Part shown: one piece after another, positions 33,158 to 41,902 of the stretch
How positions within the stretch are numbered: position 1 is the first letter of the stretch
How the letters are laid out: each line of letters begins with the position of its first letter
Assembly (NCBI GenBank): GCA_023390395.1
Contig: JAEWCY010000185.1
Span: 1-48,647, forward strand
From: Pseudomonadota bacterium
GTDB taxonomy: Bacteria; Desulfobacterota; Desulfovibrionia; Desulfovibrionales; Desulfovibrionaceae
Direction: 5' to 3'
DNA length: 48,647 bases
Position numbers and translations under genes: made by a program
Notes under the pieces: generated by a model
Database searches by the model: none
Told to the model about the DNA's origin: nothing
Seen by the model: the letters and a program-made list of their open reading frames with translations, nothing else

Positions 33158-34180
33158 ATGCCGCTTTCGCAGTTGACGTATTCGGACCTTATCATCTTGC
33201 CGGATGGGACTGCTCGTCTCAAAGGCTGCCCCCAAGCAGGACAGCAACTCGTACCCTTGCCGAAAGATTGCGAGGACGAAGTCAAGGATTTGCCCAATCG
33301 TTTGGCTGACGCCGTGTTGGCTAAGCGCCAAATTGATCCCGCAACGGGACTTCGTACGGAATCTGGAACGATCCGATTCTTCCACCACGGCGTCCATTAC
33401 CGGGTGGCTGACATCCAAGACGTGGACGCGGGGCGAACCTGGTTCTTGCGCCGTTTGGCTGAGCGAGTCCCCGATCTGACGCGATTGGGTTTGCCGCCAT
33501 ACCTTTGCGAATGGCTGCTTTTAGAAGAACAGCGTCAGGGGCTTGTTCTGGTGGCCGGCGCGCAGGCCTCCGGCAAAACGACGACAGCCAGCGCCCTAGT
33601 TGCTGGTCGTCTCAGCCGCCACGGCGGCCATGGCGTCACGTTCGAGAATCCCGCCGAACTCCCCCTCGGGGGAAACTGGGGAGAGCACGGCTACTGTTTT
33701 CAAACGGAAATTCAAGGAGAGCATGAACTCCCGGAACAGATAAAACGGGCGCACCGCTACGCATCGCCAAATGTCATCTTTATCGGAGAAATTCTGACGA
33801 AATATGCCGCCTTGGAAGCTCTGCGCGTGGCTTTGGGCTCCAAGCAGCAGCTTGTGGTGGCCACGATCCACGGCCTCGATGTCATTGCCGCCTTGGATCG
33901 CCTCATCAACTGGGCTCAGGAATTCGACGGTGCCAACGCCTGCGAGAACCTGGCGAATTCCCTCTTGGCGATCATCCTCCAGGACCTCGAAGGTGACTCC
34001 AAGTGGCAGAAAATCTCGCAATACCTCCTGTTGCCCTTCTCGACCTCCCAAAATGACGAAAGCGCCATGCGCGTGAAAGGCATCAGGGCGAAATTGCGAG
34101 AGCGACAATTCACTTCTTTGCATGACGACATGCGCGAATTGCGGAACCGGATCGCGGATCACGGACTCAAGGCTATATGA
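33158..34180 (+). CDS. Second pilus ATPase, PilT/BfpF-like
   Basis: A 340-residue secretion ATPase with Walker A GAQASGKTT at 134-142, a FENPAELPL Asp box, Walker B VIFIGEI at 206-212 and ATIHGLD. It lacks the four-cysteine zinc site of PilQ and is shorter, as in PilT/BfpF retraction motors. R64 has no counterpart, while EPEC bundle-forming pili have BfpF. It lies between pilS and pilM, its ATG two bases after the pilS stop. Retraction is inferred; the first residue of Walker A and the Gln at the third position are unusual. Confidence 0.75.
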   Translation: MPLSQLTYSDLIILPDGTARLKGCPQAGQQLVPLPKDCEDEVKDLPNRLADAVLAKRQIDPATGLRTESGTIRFFHHGVHYRVADIQDVDAGRTWFLRRLAERVPDLTRLGLPPYLCEWLLLEEQRQGLVLVAGAQASGKTTTASALVAGRLSRHGGHGVTFENPAELPLGGNWGEHGYCFQTEIQGEHELPEQIKRAHRYASPNVIFIGEILTKYAALEALRVALGSKQQLVVATIHGLDVIAALDRLINWAQEFDGANACENLANSLLAIILQDLEGDSKWQKISQYLLLPFSTSQNDESAMRVKGIRAKLRERQFTSLHDDMRELRNRIADHGLKAI

Positions 34181-34605
34181 AAGCGTTGGCTGTTCTCATG
34201 ATCCTTCTGGGACTCCTGGCCATGCTGCGTTTTGGGAGCATGGATTCCCAGGACGTGCAGCGAGCAGAGGCGATAGCCCACAACTACGCGGTCTTCCGCA
34301 ATGAAGTGCATCGGTATGTGTTTAAGGACCACAAAACGCCAGGGGATATTGCAACGGCCTCCCTGGGCCTGCCCACGGGCTGGGTCATGCTGCGTCCTTG
34401 GCACGCCCGGATTGAGGCGGGCTGCCTCTACGTATGGGGGGAAGCTTCGCCCGAGGAAATAGCGGTCGTCCGTGACTTGTACTGGGGAAGCTACGCCATC
34501 GGCCGCGCGGCGGCTGGTCGCCTTGTCCCCAGTTACGGCGGTGTCACCCCGGTCCCTGCTTTCGTTTCCGAGGGCAACATCGTGAGCGTGGTCAGCGTGG
34601 AGTAA
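34177..34605 (+). CDS. pilM: PilM-like pilus protein
   Basis: A 142-residue protein with an N-terminal hydrophobic helix (LAVLMILLGLLAMLRFG) and the pattern of IncI PilM: NYAVFRNEVHRYV, a SLGLPTGWVMLRPW segment, GCLYVWG, and a late glycine-rich loop (SYGGVTPVPAFVSEGNIV). PilM is needed for thin pilus formation in R64, exact role unclear. Its ATG overlaps the TGA of the upstream ATPase gene. Confidence 0.72.
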   Translation: MKALAVLMILLGLLAMLRFGSMDSQDVQRAEAIAHNYAVFRNEVHRYVFKDHKTPGDIATASLGLPTGWVMLRPWHARIEAGCLYVWGEASPEEIAVVRDLYWGSYAIGRAAAGRLVPSYGGVTPVPAFVSEGNIVSVVSVE

Positions 34606-34609
34606 TCGC

Positions 34610-35722
34610 ATGAAACTCATTGAAACCATCGGCGCTCTGCTGGTCCTTTTTATCATGCTCCCGGTTCTCTTGAACCTGTGGGCGCTGGGCGCAAACGAAC
34701 TCGAAAAACGGCAGGCCGCCGACCAGCTCGTTGCGGTGACCAAGGCCGCTGCCGCCTATGTCCGCAAGCACCAGACGGACCTGTTGACGCAGACCTCGGC
34801 CTCCAGTGGGCCGACCATAGGGACCGACCCGCTGGTCACGGAAGGTTTTCTGGACACCGGCTTTCTGGGCCATAACGTCTGGGGTCAGACCTATCAAATT
34901 ACCTTTCGGCAGCCGTCAGCCAATACCCTTCAGGCCGTGGTTCTGACCACGGGCGGGCGCGGGCAGGATTCCAAGGATGTTCGGTTTGCCACCTCGGTCG
35001 TTCCCTCGGCGGCCGCGATGGCAGGAGGAGCCGGCGGCTTTATCCCCACAGGGGATATTCTGGACCAGCCGTCCAGTTCACTGCGCGGTGCCTTTGGCGG
35101 GTGGACACTCAACCTGGCCAGCGTCGGGATCACATCCCCAGGGCCTGGCCATCTTGGGGCACTCAGTACGTTCGACAGCTCAAGCCTCGGCCAGGATTTC
35201 CTCTACCGGGTGGCCGTCCCGGGCCACCCGGAACTCAATCAGATGCAGACGGAACTGGATATGACGGATCATGCGATCCGAAACCTCTACGAGGTCCAGT
35301 TCACAGCCCGAACCTTAGGCAGCGAAACCTGCGATGCATCCGTGGAAGGTCGGGTGTTTCTGGACACGGCCCAGGGTCTTTACATCTGCCGGAACGGCAA
35401 CATGGAAATCCTGGCCGACACCGGAAACAGCACGCTTTTTAAATACGCCACCCTGGCCAAAGACGGGGATCTCATCGACAAGCCGTCCTGCCCGCCCGGC
35501 ACCGACACCATTCCGCAAATCTTCGTGACCCCGACCATCGCCGCCGCCGGGGCTGCGGCTCCCCCCCTCACGTCGTTTCAGACATGGGCGACCAGCGCCA
35601 GCGATACGCAGTGGCAGGTGCATCTTCGGCTGCTGACCACTGATGACACCTTGGGTTGGGTCAATCCCGCATCGGAATACGGCCGCATCATGGTCTGTAC
35701 AACCTGCGCCAAAGGAAGTTGA
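34610..35722 (+). CDS. pilV: PilV-type minor pilin/adhesin, apparently leaderless
   Basis: A 370-residue pilin-like protein: MKLIETIGALLVLF (Glu 5) and a hydrophobic helix, a pilin domain (residues about 40-215), then a C-terminal domain with HAIRNLYEVQFTARTLGSE and a final TTCAKGS, as in shufflon-type PilV tip adhesins that recognise recipient cells. No shufflon repeats or recombinase gene are nearby. The frame before the ATG holds only eight sense codons (no start codon) before a TGA, so no leader peptide can be encoded. Confidence 0.82.
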   Translation: MKLIETIGALLVLFIMLPVLLNLWALGANELEKRQAADQLVAVTKAAAAYVRKHQTDLLTQTSASSGPTIGTDPLVTEGFLDTGFLGHNVWGQTYQITFRQPSANTLQAVVLTTGGRGQDSKDVRFATSVVPSAAAMAGGAGGFIPTGDILDQPSSSLRGAFGGWTLNLASVGITSPGPGHLGALSTFDSSSLGQDFLYRVAVPGHPELNQMQTELDMTDHAIRNLYEVQFTARTLGSETCDASVEGRVFLDTAQGLYICRNGNMEILADTGNSTLFKYATLAKDGDLIDKPSCPPGTDTIPQIFVTPTIAAAGAAAPPLTSFQTWATSASDTQWQVHLRLLTTDDTLGWVNPASEYGRIMVCTTCAKGS

Positions 35723-35724
35723 TC

Positions 35725-36930
35725 ATGCTCAATGATCCCAATGAATATATCGAGACCCAAAGAATGCGGAAGTGGCCGTTTTATGCCGCAATTTTTGGCG
35801 GGGCCATACTGCTCGGCGTCCTGGTGTACTCAGTGGAGTTCTCCAGCAAAAAGAAACAGGAGGAGAAAACAAAACCACCGATTACAGTCCGAGACGATAA
35901 ACCCTTGGTCAGCGATGCCGGCGGCATGGGCATGGCGACGCCTCCACCGTCGCCAGTGCCGACAACACCGCCCAAGCCCATCGTGCAGGTGGTGACCAGC
36001 AACGAACCGCCGGAATATAAACGCGAATTGGAAGAATTGCGCAGACAACGGCATCAAGCCGCCATGACCGCGCTTTCTTCGCCGCTTGTCATTCGCAAGG
36101 TCAAGGACGAAACGGCGAAGATCGGGCTCCAAGGTGAGAACAATCCGCTGAAGCCAGAAAAAGACCCGGCTGACCATCTTGACCGGCTTGAGCGGCTCGT
36201 GGGAGCGCCCCGGGAGGGGGACTACAACCCGGCGGCGGACAAGGACAAGGAGGCCTTTTTTGATCGGGCGAAGAAGACCGATAAACAGTGGATTTCCCCC
36301 AACACCCGGATGGCGGGACAGCGGTTTGAGGTCAAAACCGGTGCCGTGATCCCGGCGTTGATGATCGGCGGCATCAACTCCGATCTTCCTGGCCAAATCA
36401 TCGCCCAGGTCAGCCAGAATGTCTTCGATACGGCCAACGGCCACTTCCTGCTCATTCCGCAAGGCGCTCGTCTCTATGGTGTCTATGACTCCCGGATCAT
36501 CTATGGCCAGTCCCGCGTGCTCGTGGCCTGGAACCGCATCATTTTCCCCGATGGTTCGGCCATCACCCTGGAATCCATGCCCGGCACGGACAGTGCCGGC
36601 TATTCGGGTTTCAATGATGAGGTGAACAACCACTATTTCCGGACTTTTGGCGGTGCGCTTCTCATGTCGCTCATCACAGGGACCACCTCCTGGGCCGTGG
36701 ACAGCATGACCCCGACATCCAATAGCTCCAATTCCACAAACAGTTCCTCGACTCCGACGCTCCAGCAGGAAATGGCCTCGGCCCTGGCCACGCAGTTCGG
36801 CCAGACCACCTCCAAGCTTCTCGAAAAAAACATGAACATCAAGCCGACGCTGGAAATCCGGCCTGGCTACCGGTTCAACGTCATCGTGACCAAGGACCTG
36901 GTCTTCAAGGAGCCGTATCGTGAGCAGTGA
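35725..36930 (+). CDS. trbI: TrbI/VirB10-type core complex protein
   Basis: A 401-residue protein spanning both membranes: a short cytoplasmic start, a membrane helix near residues 17-35, a Pro-rich linker, then the conserved VirB10 beta barrel domain (VKTGAVIPALMIGGINSDLPG, HFLLIPQGARLYGVYDS, GFNDEVNNHY, FGGALLMSLITG). The ATG at 35725 lies two bases after the pilV stop, with AAAGGAAG upstream. It is the only trb component separated from trbG by the pil block. Confidence 0.92.
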   Translation: MLNDPNEYIETQRMRKWPFYAAIFGGAILLGVLVYSVEFSSKKKQEEKTKPPITVRDDKPLVSDAGGMGMATPPPSPVPTTPPKPIVQVVTSNEPPEYKRELEELRRQRHQAAMTALSSPLVIRKVKDETAKIGLQGENNPLKPEKDPADHLDRLERLVGAPREGDYNPAADKDKEAFFDRAKKTDKQWISPNTRMAGQRFEVKTGAVIPALMIGGINSDLPGQIIAQVSQNVFDTANGHFLLIPQGARLYGVYDSRIIYGQSRVLVAWNRIIFPDGSAITLESMPGTDSAGYSGFNDEVNNHYFRTFGGALLMSLITGTTSWAVDSMTPTSNSSNSTNSSSTPTLQQEMASALATQFGQTTSKLLEKNMNIKPTLEIRPGYRFNVIVTKDLVFKEPYREQ

Positions 36931-38938
36931 GATCATTCAGCACGGCCTGGGCGGCATCAAGACGCGCCGTAAGCTTTTGCGATGGGGGTACCTCCTTTTC
37001 ATGGTGCTCTTGGCCGTGGTCAGCTTGTCTTTGGCAACCCAGCGGGTAGCGGCCTTCTTCGGCAACCATCAGTCTCTGGGTCCCCCCTGGGGCTCGGCCT
37101 TCGGCATGGTCTGGTACGCTCCCTGGAAGATCCTTTCGTGGCACCAGTGGAGCGACGAATACGAGGCCGTGCGCCGAGCCGAATTCCATGGGCAGATGCT
37201 TTTTATCGTCCCCCAATTGCTCTTCCTGGGATTTGCTCTGTTGTCCATGCGCAAACCCAAAGACACGTCCGATATTCATGGCTCCGCCCACTGGGCCTCG
37301 GAGGATGAGATCAAGGAGATGGGTCTTTGTGGCGGTCAAGGCATCTATGTCGGCGGTTGGCTCAAGAAATTCCATGGGTGGCAGGCCGTAAGGCAATGGC
37401 TCCGGGGTCGTCGCGCGCAGACGCAACGCTATCTGCGCCATGATGGCCCCGAGCATGTGCTCCTCTATGCGCCAACCAGGTCCGGCAAAGGCGTGGGCGT
37501 CATCCTGCCGACGTTGCTTTCCTACCCCGATTCAACGGTCAACTTGGACATCAAAGGTGAGAACTGGGCGCTGACTGCGGGGTGGCGGCGGTCCCAGGGG
37601 CACAAGGTCCTGCGCTTCGATCCGTCAGATGCCAGCCTTGGCGATGACAGGCTCGGCACCTGCTTCAACCCCCTGGATGAGGTGCGGCTGGATACGCTCA
37701 AGGCTATCCCGGACGTGCAAAACATCGCCACCATGATCGTGGACCCCGAGGGCAAGGGGCTCCAGGATTATTGGGCCAAAGCGGGTTTTGCCTTCATTGC
37801 CGGCGCGCTGCTCCATTGCTTGGTGACGGTGCGCCACAAGGCAAAAAGGACGGCCACCCTTAGCGATCTGGGCAACATGCTTGCCGACAAAGACCGCACG
37901 ATTGAGGAGCTCTTTGAGGAGATGCTCAAAACCGATCATGCGGCCCTGGTCGCGAAGTGCTTTCCCTCTGGAGCTATAGGCGGCCAGGACATTCATACGT
38001 TTATCGCCTCCTCGGCCCGGGAGATGCTCAACAAGAGCGCCAACGAGTGCTCGGGCGTCGTGGGTACGGCCGTTTCCAACCTGGCGCTTTACCGCGATCC
38101 CGTGGTGGCCATGAACACGGCCCGCTCGGACTTTCGGGTGCGCGATCTTCTTCACCATGAAAAGCCGGTGAGTCTTTATCTCGTTGTGAGCCCCACGGAT
38201 GTGAACCGAGTGCGGCCACTGCTCCGGCTGATCCTCAACATCATCATCAGCCGCATTTGCGAACGCATGGATTTCGAGAACGGCGAGCAAAAGAAGCCGC
38301 CTCGCCGTTTGCTCATGCTCATGGATGAGTTCACTTCCATCGGCAAGATGGAAGTCATTAACAAATCCATCGCCTATGCCGCTGGATACGGCATCAACTA
38401 TCTGCTCGTTATTCAAAACATCGAGCAACTCAATGAGACCTACGGCAAGGAAAATGGCATCAAGGGCAACTGTCATGTCCGGATCGCCTACGCGCCGAAT
38501 ACCCTGGAGACGGCCAAAGAACTCTCGGAAATGACAGGCAAGACGACGGTCGTGACCGAAAGGACCTCCTTGTCAGGCTCTCGCAGTGGGCACTTGAAAA
38601 ACGCCTCGGTCAGCATCTCCGAGACCGCTCGGCCGCTTCTGACGCCCGACGAATGTATGCGCCTTCCAGGCCTCACGAAAACGGGCGAGAAAGCCCAAAA
38701 GCCCGGCGACATGCTCATTTTCGTTGCCGGCCAGTCTCCAATCTACGGCCATCAAATCCTGTATTTTCGAGACCCGGCATTTTCCGAACGGGTCAAAATC
38801 CCGGCTCCAGTCCAATCCGACTCCCTCGGTGCGACCACCAGCGCCAACCCCAAAGCCAATCCTAAGGCCACAACCACCCTTGAGAAGCAAAGTGGCTACG
38901 CAGCCTACCTCAAAAAAGCGCAGGGGGTGCAAGCATGA
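36920..38938 (+). CDS. traG: TraG/VirD4-type coupling protein
   Basis: A 672-residue inner-membrane ATPase that brings the relaxosome to the secretion channel. Two N-terminal membrane helices are followed by Walker A APTRSGKG at 184-191 and Walker B LLMLMDEFTSIG at about 463-474. The DIKGENW and FNPLDEVR motifs are typical of IncP/Tn4371 TraG. GTG start at 36920, overlapping trbI by 11 bases. It normally works with a relaxase, which is not in the window. Confidence 0.95.
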   Translation: MSSEIIQHGLGGIKTRRKLLRWGYLLFMVLLAVVSLSLATQRVAAFFGNHQSLGPPWGSAFGMVWYAPWKILSWHQWSDEYEAVRRAEFHGQMLFIVPQLLFLGFALLSMRKPKDTSDIHGSAHWASEDEIKEMGLCGGQGIYVGGWLKKFHGWQAVRQWLRGRRAQTQRYLRHDGPEHVLLYAPTRSGKGVGVILPTLLSYPDSTVNLDIKGENWALTAGWRRSQGHKVLRFDPSDASLGDDRLGTCFNPLDEVRLDTLKAIPDVQNIATMIVDPEGKGLQDYWAKAGFAFIAGALLHCLVTVRHKAKRTATLSDLGNMLADKDRTIEELFEEMLKTDHAALVAKCFPSGAIGGQDIHTFIASSAREMLNKSANECSGVVGTAVSNLALYRDPVVAMNTARSDFRVRDLLHHEKPVSLYLVVSPTDVNRVRPLLRLILNIIISRICERMDFENGEQKKPPRRLLMLMDEFTSIGKMEVINKSIAYAAGYGINYLLVIQNIEQLNETYGKENGIKGNCHVRIAYAPNTLETAKELSEMTGKTTVVTERTSLSGSRSGHLKNASVSISETARPLLTPDECMRLPGLTKTGEKAQKPGDMLIFVAGQSPIYGHQILYFRDPAFSERVKIPAPVQSDSLGATTSANPKANPKATTTLEKQSGYAAYLKKAQGVQA

Positions 38939-39471
38939 GGCCCAGCGTCGTCTTTCTCGTGTGCGTCATGGGGTGCGCGGGAGCCCTTTGTTTCGAGGGC
39001 GGATTTCGGTTCAACGCCACCGCCTCGATGCCCCGGGGGATATATCAGCTTGTTCCTGGCCAGGCTGCGGAGATCGAGCACGGCACCCACGTCAGCGTCT
39101 GCCTGGAAGACGCCGCCTTCACGTCGTTGGCCCTGGAGCGGGGTTACCTGCGGCCCGGGTCATGCCCAAGTGGGCTGCAACCATTGCTCAAGGTTGTAGC
39201 CGGGCTCCCAGGTGACAAGCTGGACCTGGCTCCAGACGGCATCCGAATAAACAGCCAGCTCCAGCCGGAGAGCCAGGCGCATTCGCAAGACAGCTCCGGC
39301 AGGCCGCTGCCCCCAATCGCACTCCGCTCTGGCCGGATTCCCCCGGGCATGGCCCTGATCCTGTCCTCTGGGCATCCAGGCGGTTTTGACGGCCGATACT
39401 TTGGCTTGGTCCCCCTCGCCTCGCTTCAACTGGTGAAGCCGGTTCAACTCTTCGACACAGGAGAAAAATGA
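38935..39471 (+). CDS. traF: TraF-type pilin-maturing peptidase
   Basis: A 178-residue S26-family serine peptidase. It has a signal-anchor helix (residues 1-20), NATASMPRGIYQL with the catalytic Ser 31 and LLKVVAGLPGD with the general base Lys 86. In RP4, TraF removes the C-terminal tail of TrbC and circularises it, so its substrate is the TrbC at 16621. It follows the coupling protein with a 4-bp overlap (ATGA). It is not a prepilin peptidase of the type IV pilus type. Confidence 0.9.
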   Translation: MRPSVVFLVCVMGCAGALCFEGGFRFNATASMPRGIYQLVPGQAAEIEHGTHVSVCLEDAAFTSLALERGYLRPGSCPSGLQPLLKVVAGLPGDKLDLAPDGIRINSQLQPESQAHSQDSSGRPLPPIALRSGRIPPGMALILSSGHPGGFDGRYFGLVPLASLQLVKPVQLFDTGEK

Positions 39472-39657
39472 ATGGAACGAGAAACTCTCAAAGCGGCGGC
39501 TCGGGCGGTGGACGTCCAGGCCTCAGAAAATCCCACCCTTGGCATCCCGGCCGATCCCGAGGTGGCGGACTTCCTGGGGGCGTTCGAAGAAAAAGCCGTC
39601 AGCCTCGATGACCTGGATGAGGAGCATGCAGGGGAGGAACGCAGGCATGGCGCATAA
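39472..39657 (+). CDS. Small acidic protein in the traD position
   Basis: A 61-residue protein with no recognised domain (AAARAVDVQASEN, VADFLGAFEEKAVSLDDLDE). The ATG follows the traF TGA directly, and its 3' end overlaps the next gene by 11 bases. IncP regions encode a small TraD between traF and traC; this may be the same, but the sequence alone does not show it. Translation of the primase gene is probably coupled to it. Confidence 0.5.
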   Translation: MERETLKAAARAVDVQASENPTLGIPADPEVADFLGAFEEKAVSLDDLDEEHAGEERRHGA

Positions 39658-41902
39658 AGACCGCAAACCCTTCCACGAAGAATTTGCCGCACAGCTCATC
39701 GAGGACCTCAAAAAGGGCACGGCTCCTTGGCAAAAGCCCTGGCAGCCCGGGGATCTGCACGCGCCGCTGAATCCCGTCTCCGGCACTGTCTACAGCGGCA
39801 TCAATCGGGTGATGCTGTCCCGAAAAGGGTATGAGGACCCGCGCTGGATGACGCTACGGCAGGCAAACTCTTTGGATTGCCGAGTCCGGAAAGGCGAAAA
39901 GGCTCAACCCATCGTCTATTGGCAATTCTCCAAGGAGGAACCGGCCCGGGACGATGACGGGAAGCCGAAGCTGGACGGCGAGGGCAACCAGGTCATGGAA
40001 AAGGTGGAGCTGAGCCGGCCGATTGTCCGATTCTCTTCGGTTTTCCACGTCAGCCAGTTGGAGGGGAACATCCCGCCTTTGGACCCATCCACGGTCAGCC
40101 TGGCTTGGGACCCGAATCAAAAGGCGGAGACGATCCTCGAAAACTCGGGCGCGACCATCAAACACAATCAGCGCAACCGAGCATTCTACAGCCTGCGCTC
40201 GGACGAAATCTGCCTGCCTCCCAAAGACCACTTCCCCTCGGCCGATGGCTACTACGTCACAGCGCTCCACGAACTTGGCCATTGGACCGGCCACCCTTCC
40301 CGGATGGACCGGGAGTTCGGTCCCTTCGGTTCCGAGCCCTATGCCCGCGAGGAACTGCGGGCGGAAATCGCCTCTTGGATGCTCGGCCAGGATTTGGGCA
40401 TCGGCCATGATCCTGGGCAGCATCTGGCCTACGTGGATTCGTGGGTTTCGGTGCTCGAAAAGGACCCCTATGAAATCGTCCGCGCCTGCCGCGATGCGGA
40501 GAAAATCAAGCAGCACGTTCTCAATATGGAACAGAAGCAGGAACTGTCTCAGGAGGTAATGGCCCAAGACAAAACCGTCGCCAGCTCCCCGGCCGAGAAG
40601 AATGAGGACCTCGATGCCCGGGTTCATTTTTGGCATGAAAATGAGACCGGCAAGTCTCTCCAGGACTATTTGGGGCTTAGCGACGACGCATTTGCCGCCT
40701 ATCTGCGTGACGAGGGCGTGGAAAAAGCGCCCCCCGCTCCAGCCAAGGAACAAACCTTTCTGGCCGTGCCATTCCGCGAAAAAGACAGGGCGAAAGCGGC
40801 TGGGGCCAAGTGGGATGCCAAAGTCAAACTTTGGTACGCGCCCGAGGGTGCGGACATGACCCAGCTCGGCACCTGGCTGCCGTCCAAAGAGCCGAGTCAG
40901 GTCCAGACCATGGACCCCAAAGAAGAGTTTGCCCAAGCCTTGCGCGCAGCCGGCCTGGAGCTTAAGGGCGCGCCCATCATGGATGGGAAGATTCACCGGG
41001 TCCCAATCGCCGGTCGACCGAACGCTCTGGATGGTGCTTACCAAGGTTTCCTCGATGGCCATCCCGCCGGCTGGTACCAGAACTACGTGACCGGCGAAAA
41101 AACCACGTGGAAAGCTCATGGCCATACCCTGACCGATGAACAGAAGGCGGCTCTCAAACTGGAAGCGGCTGAACGCGGACAGCGCCGGGAGCGTGAACGG
41201 CTCCATGAGCAGGACCGAGTAGCCCAGCAGTGCAGCCAAGCCTTTGCCGAACGCTCTCTCGCCTCCGCCGAGCACCCGTATCTCCAGAAAAAGGGGGTCC
41301 TCCCGCTTGGAATCAAAGAATCCCGGACGGACGAACGGGCAGGCGAGTTATTACTCGTCCCCCTCTGCAATGCGGACGGGGAGCTGCGCAATGTCCAGGA
41401 AATCCATCCGGACGGCAGCAAGCGATTCCAGCCTGGGGGGCAGAAAAAAGGCTGCTTCCACTTGATCGATCCTGAACGGAAGCTTGATCAAGGGGAAATC
41501 CTGTTGACCGAAGGCTATGCCACCGGTGCCAGCGTGCATATGGCCACGGAAAAGCCTGTGGCCGTCGCGTTTGACGCCGGCAATCTGGAACCGGTGGCCC
41601 AGGCGCTGCGTGAAAAGTATCCCGCTGCCAAAATCACGATCTGCGCGGATAACGACTATCGAAACCCCAACAGCAACGTCGGGGTCGAGAAGGCCAAGCA
41701 GGCCGCCCAGGGCATTGGTGGTAATGTCGTCGTCCCTGTCTTCAACAAAGAGGAAATGGCCGTTGGTTTAAAGGACTTCAACGATCTCCATCTTTCTCGG
41801 GGGCTCAAGGAAGTGGCCGCGCAAGTGTCCAAAGCCCGAGGGCTTTCTCGGGGCCACGACCAGCATCTTGGCCGTGAACTGAGCTGTGAGATGGCCCGAT
41901 GA
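39647..41902 (+). CDS. traC: TraC-type primase with ArdC/zincin and Toprim domains
   Basis: A 751-residue multidomain protein. An ArdC-like N-terminal domain (FAAQLIEDLKKGTAPWQKPW, SGINRVML) opens the protein. A zincin motif HELGHWTGH sits at residues 208-216. A DUF5710-like module is at about 370-405 (VPFREKDRAKAAGAKWDAKV). A Toprim domain at about 615-700 (ILLTEGYATGASVH, ITICADNDYR) matches conjugative primases of the RP4 TraC type. Primase would prime the complementary strand in the recipient; ArdC-like proteins counter restriction. The ATG at 39647 has GGGGAGGAA upstream; the longer frame is not needed. Confidence 0.88.
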   Translation: MAHKDRKPFHEEFAAQLIEDLKKGTAPWQKPWQPGDLHAPLNPVSGTVYSGINRVMLSRKGYEDPRWMTLRQANSLDCRVRKGEKAQPIVYWQFSKEEPARDDDGKPKLDGEGNQVMEKVELSRPIVRFSSVFHVSQLEGNIPPLDPSTVSLAWDPNQKAETILENSGATIKHNQRNRAFYSLRSDEICLPPKDHFPSADGYYVTALHELGHWTGHPSRMDREFGPFGSEPYAREELRAEIASWMLGQDLGIGHDPGQHLAYVDSWVSVLEKDPYEIVRACRDAEKIKQHVLNMEQKQELSQEVMAQDKTVASSPAEKNEDLDARVHFWHENETGKSLQDYLGLSDDAFAAYLRDEGVEKAPPAPAKEQTFLAVPFREKDRAKAAGAKWDAKVKLWYAPEGADMTQLGTWLPSKEPSQVQTMDPKEEFAQALRAAGLELKGAPIMDGKIHRVPIAGRPNALDGAYQGFLDGHPAGWYQNYVTGEKTTWKAHGHTLTDEQKAALKLEAAERGQRRERERLHEQDRVAQQCSQAFAERSLASAEHPYLQKKGVLPLGIKESRTDERAGELLLVPLCNADGELRNVQEIHPDGSKRFQPGGQKKGCFHLIDPERKLDQGEILLTEGYATGASVHMATEKPVAVAFDAGNLEPVAQALREKYPAAKITICADNDYRNPNSNVGVEKAKQAAQGIGGNVVVPVFNKEEMAVGLKDFNDLHLSRGLKEVAAQVSKARGLSRGHDQHLGRELSCEMAR

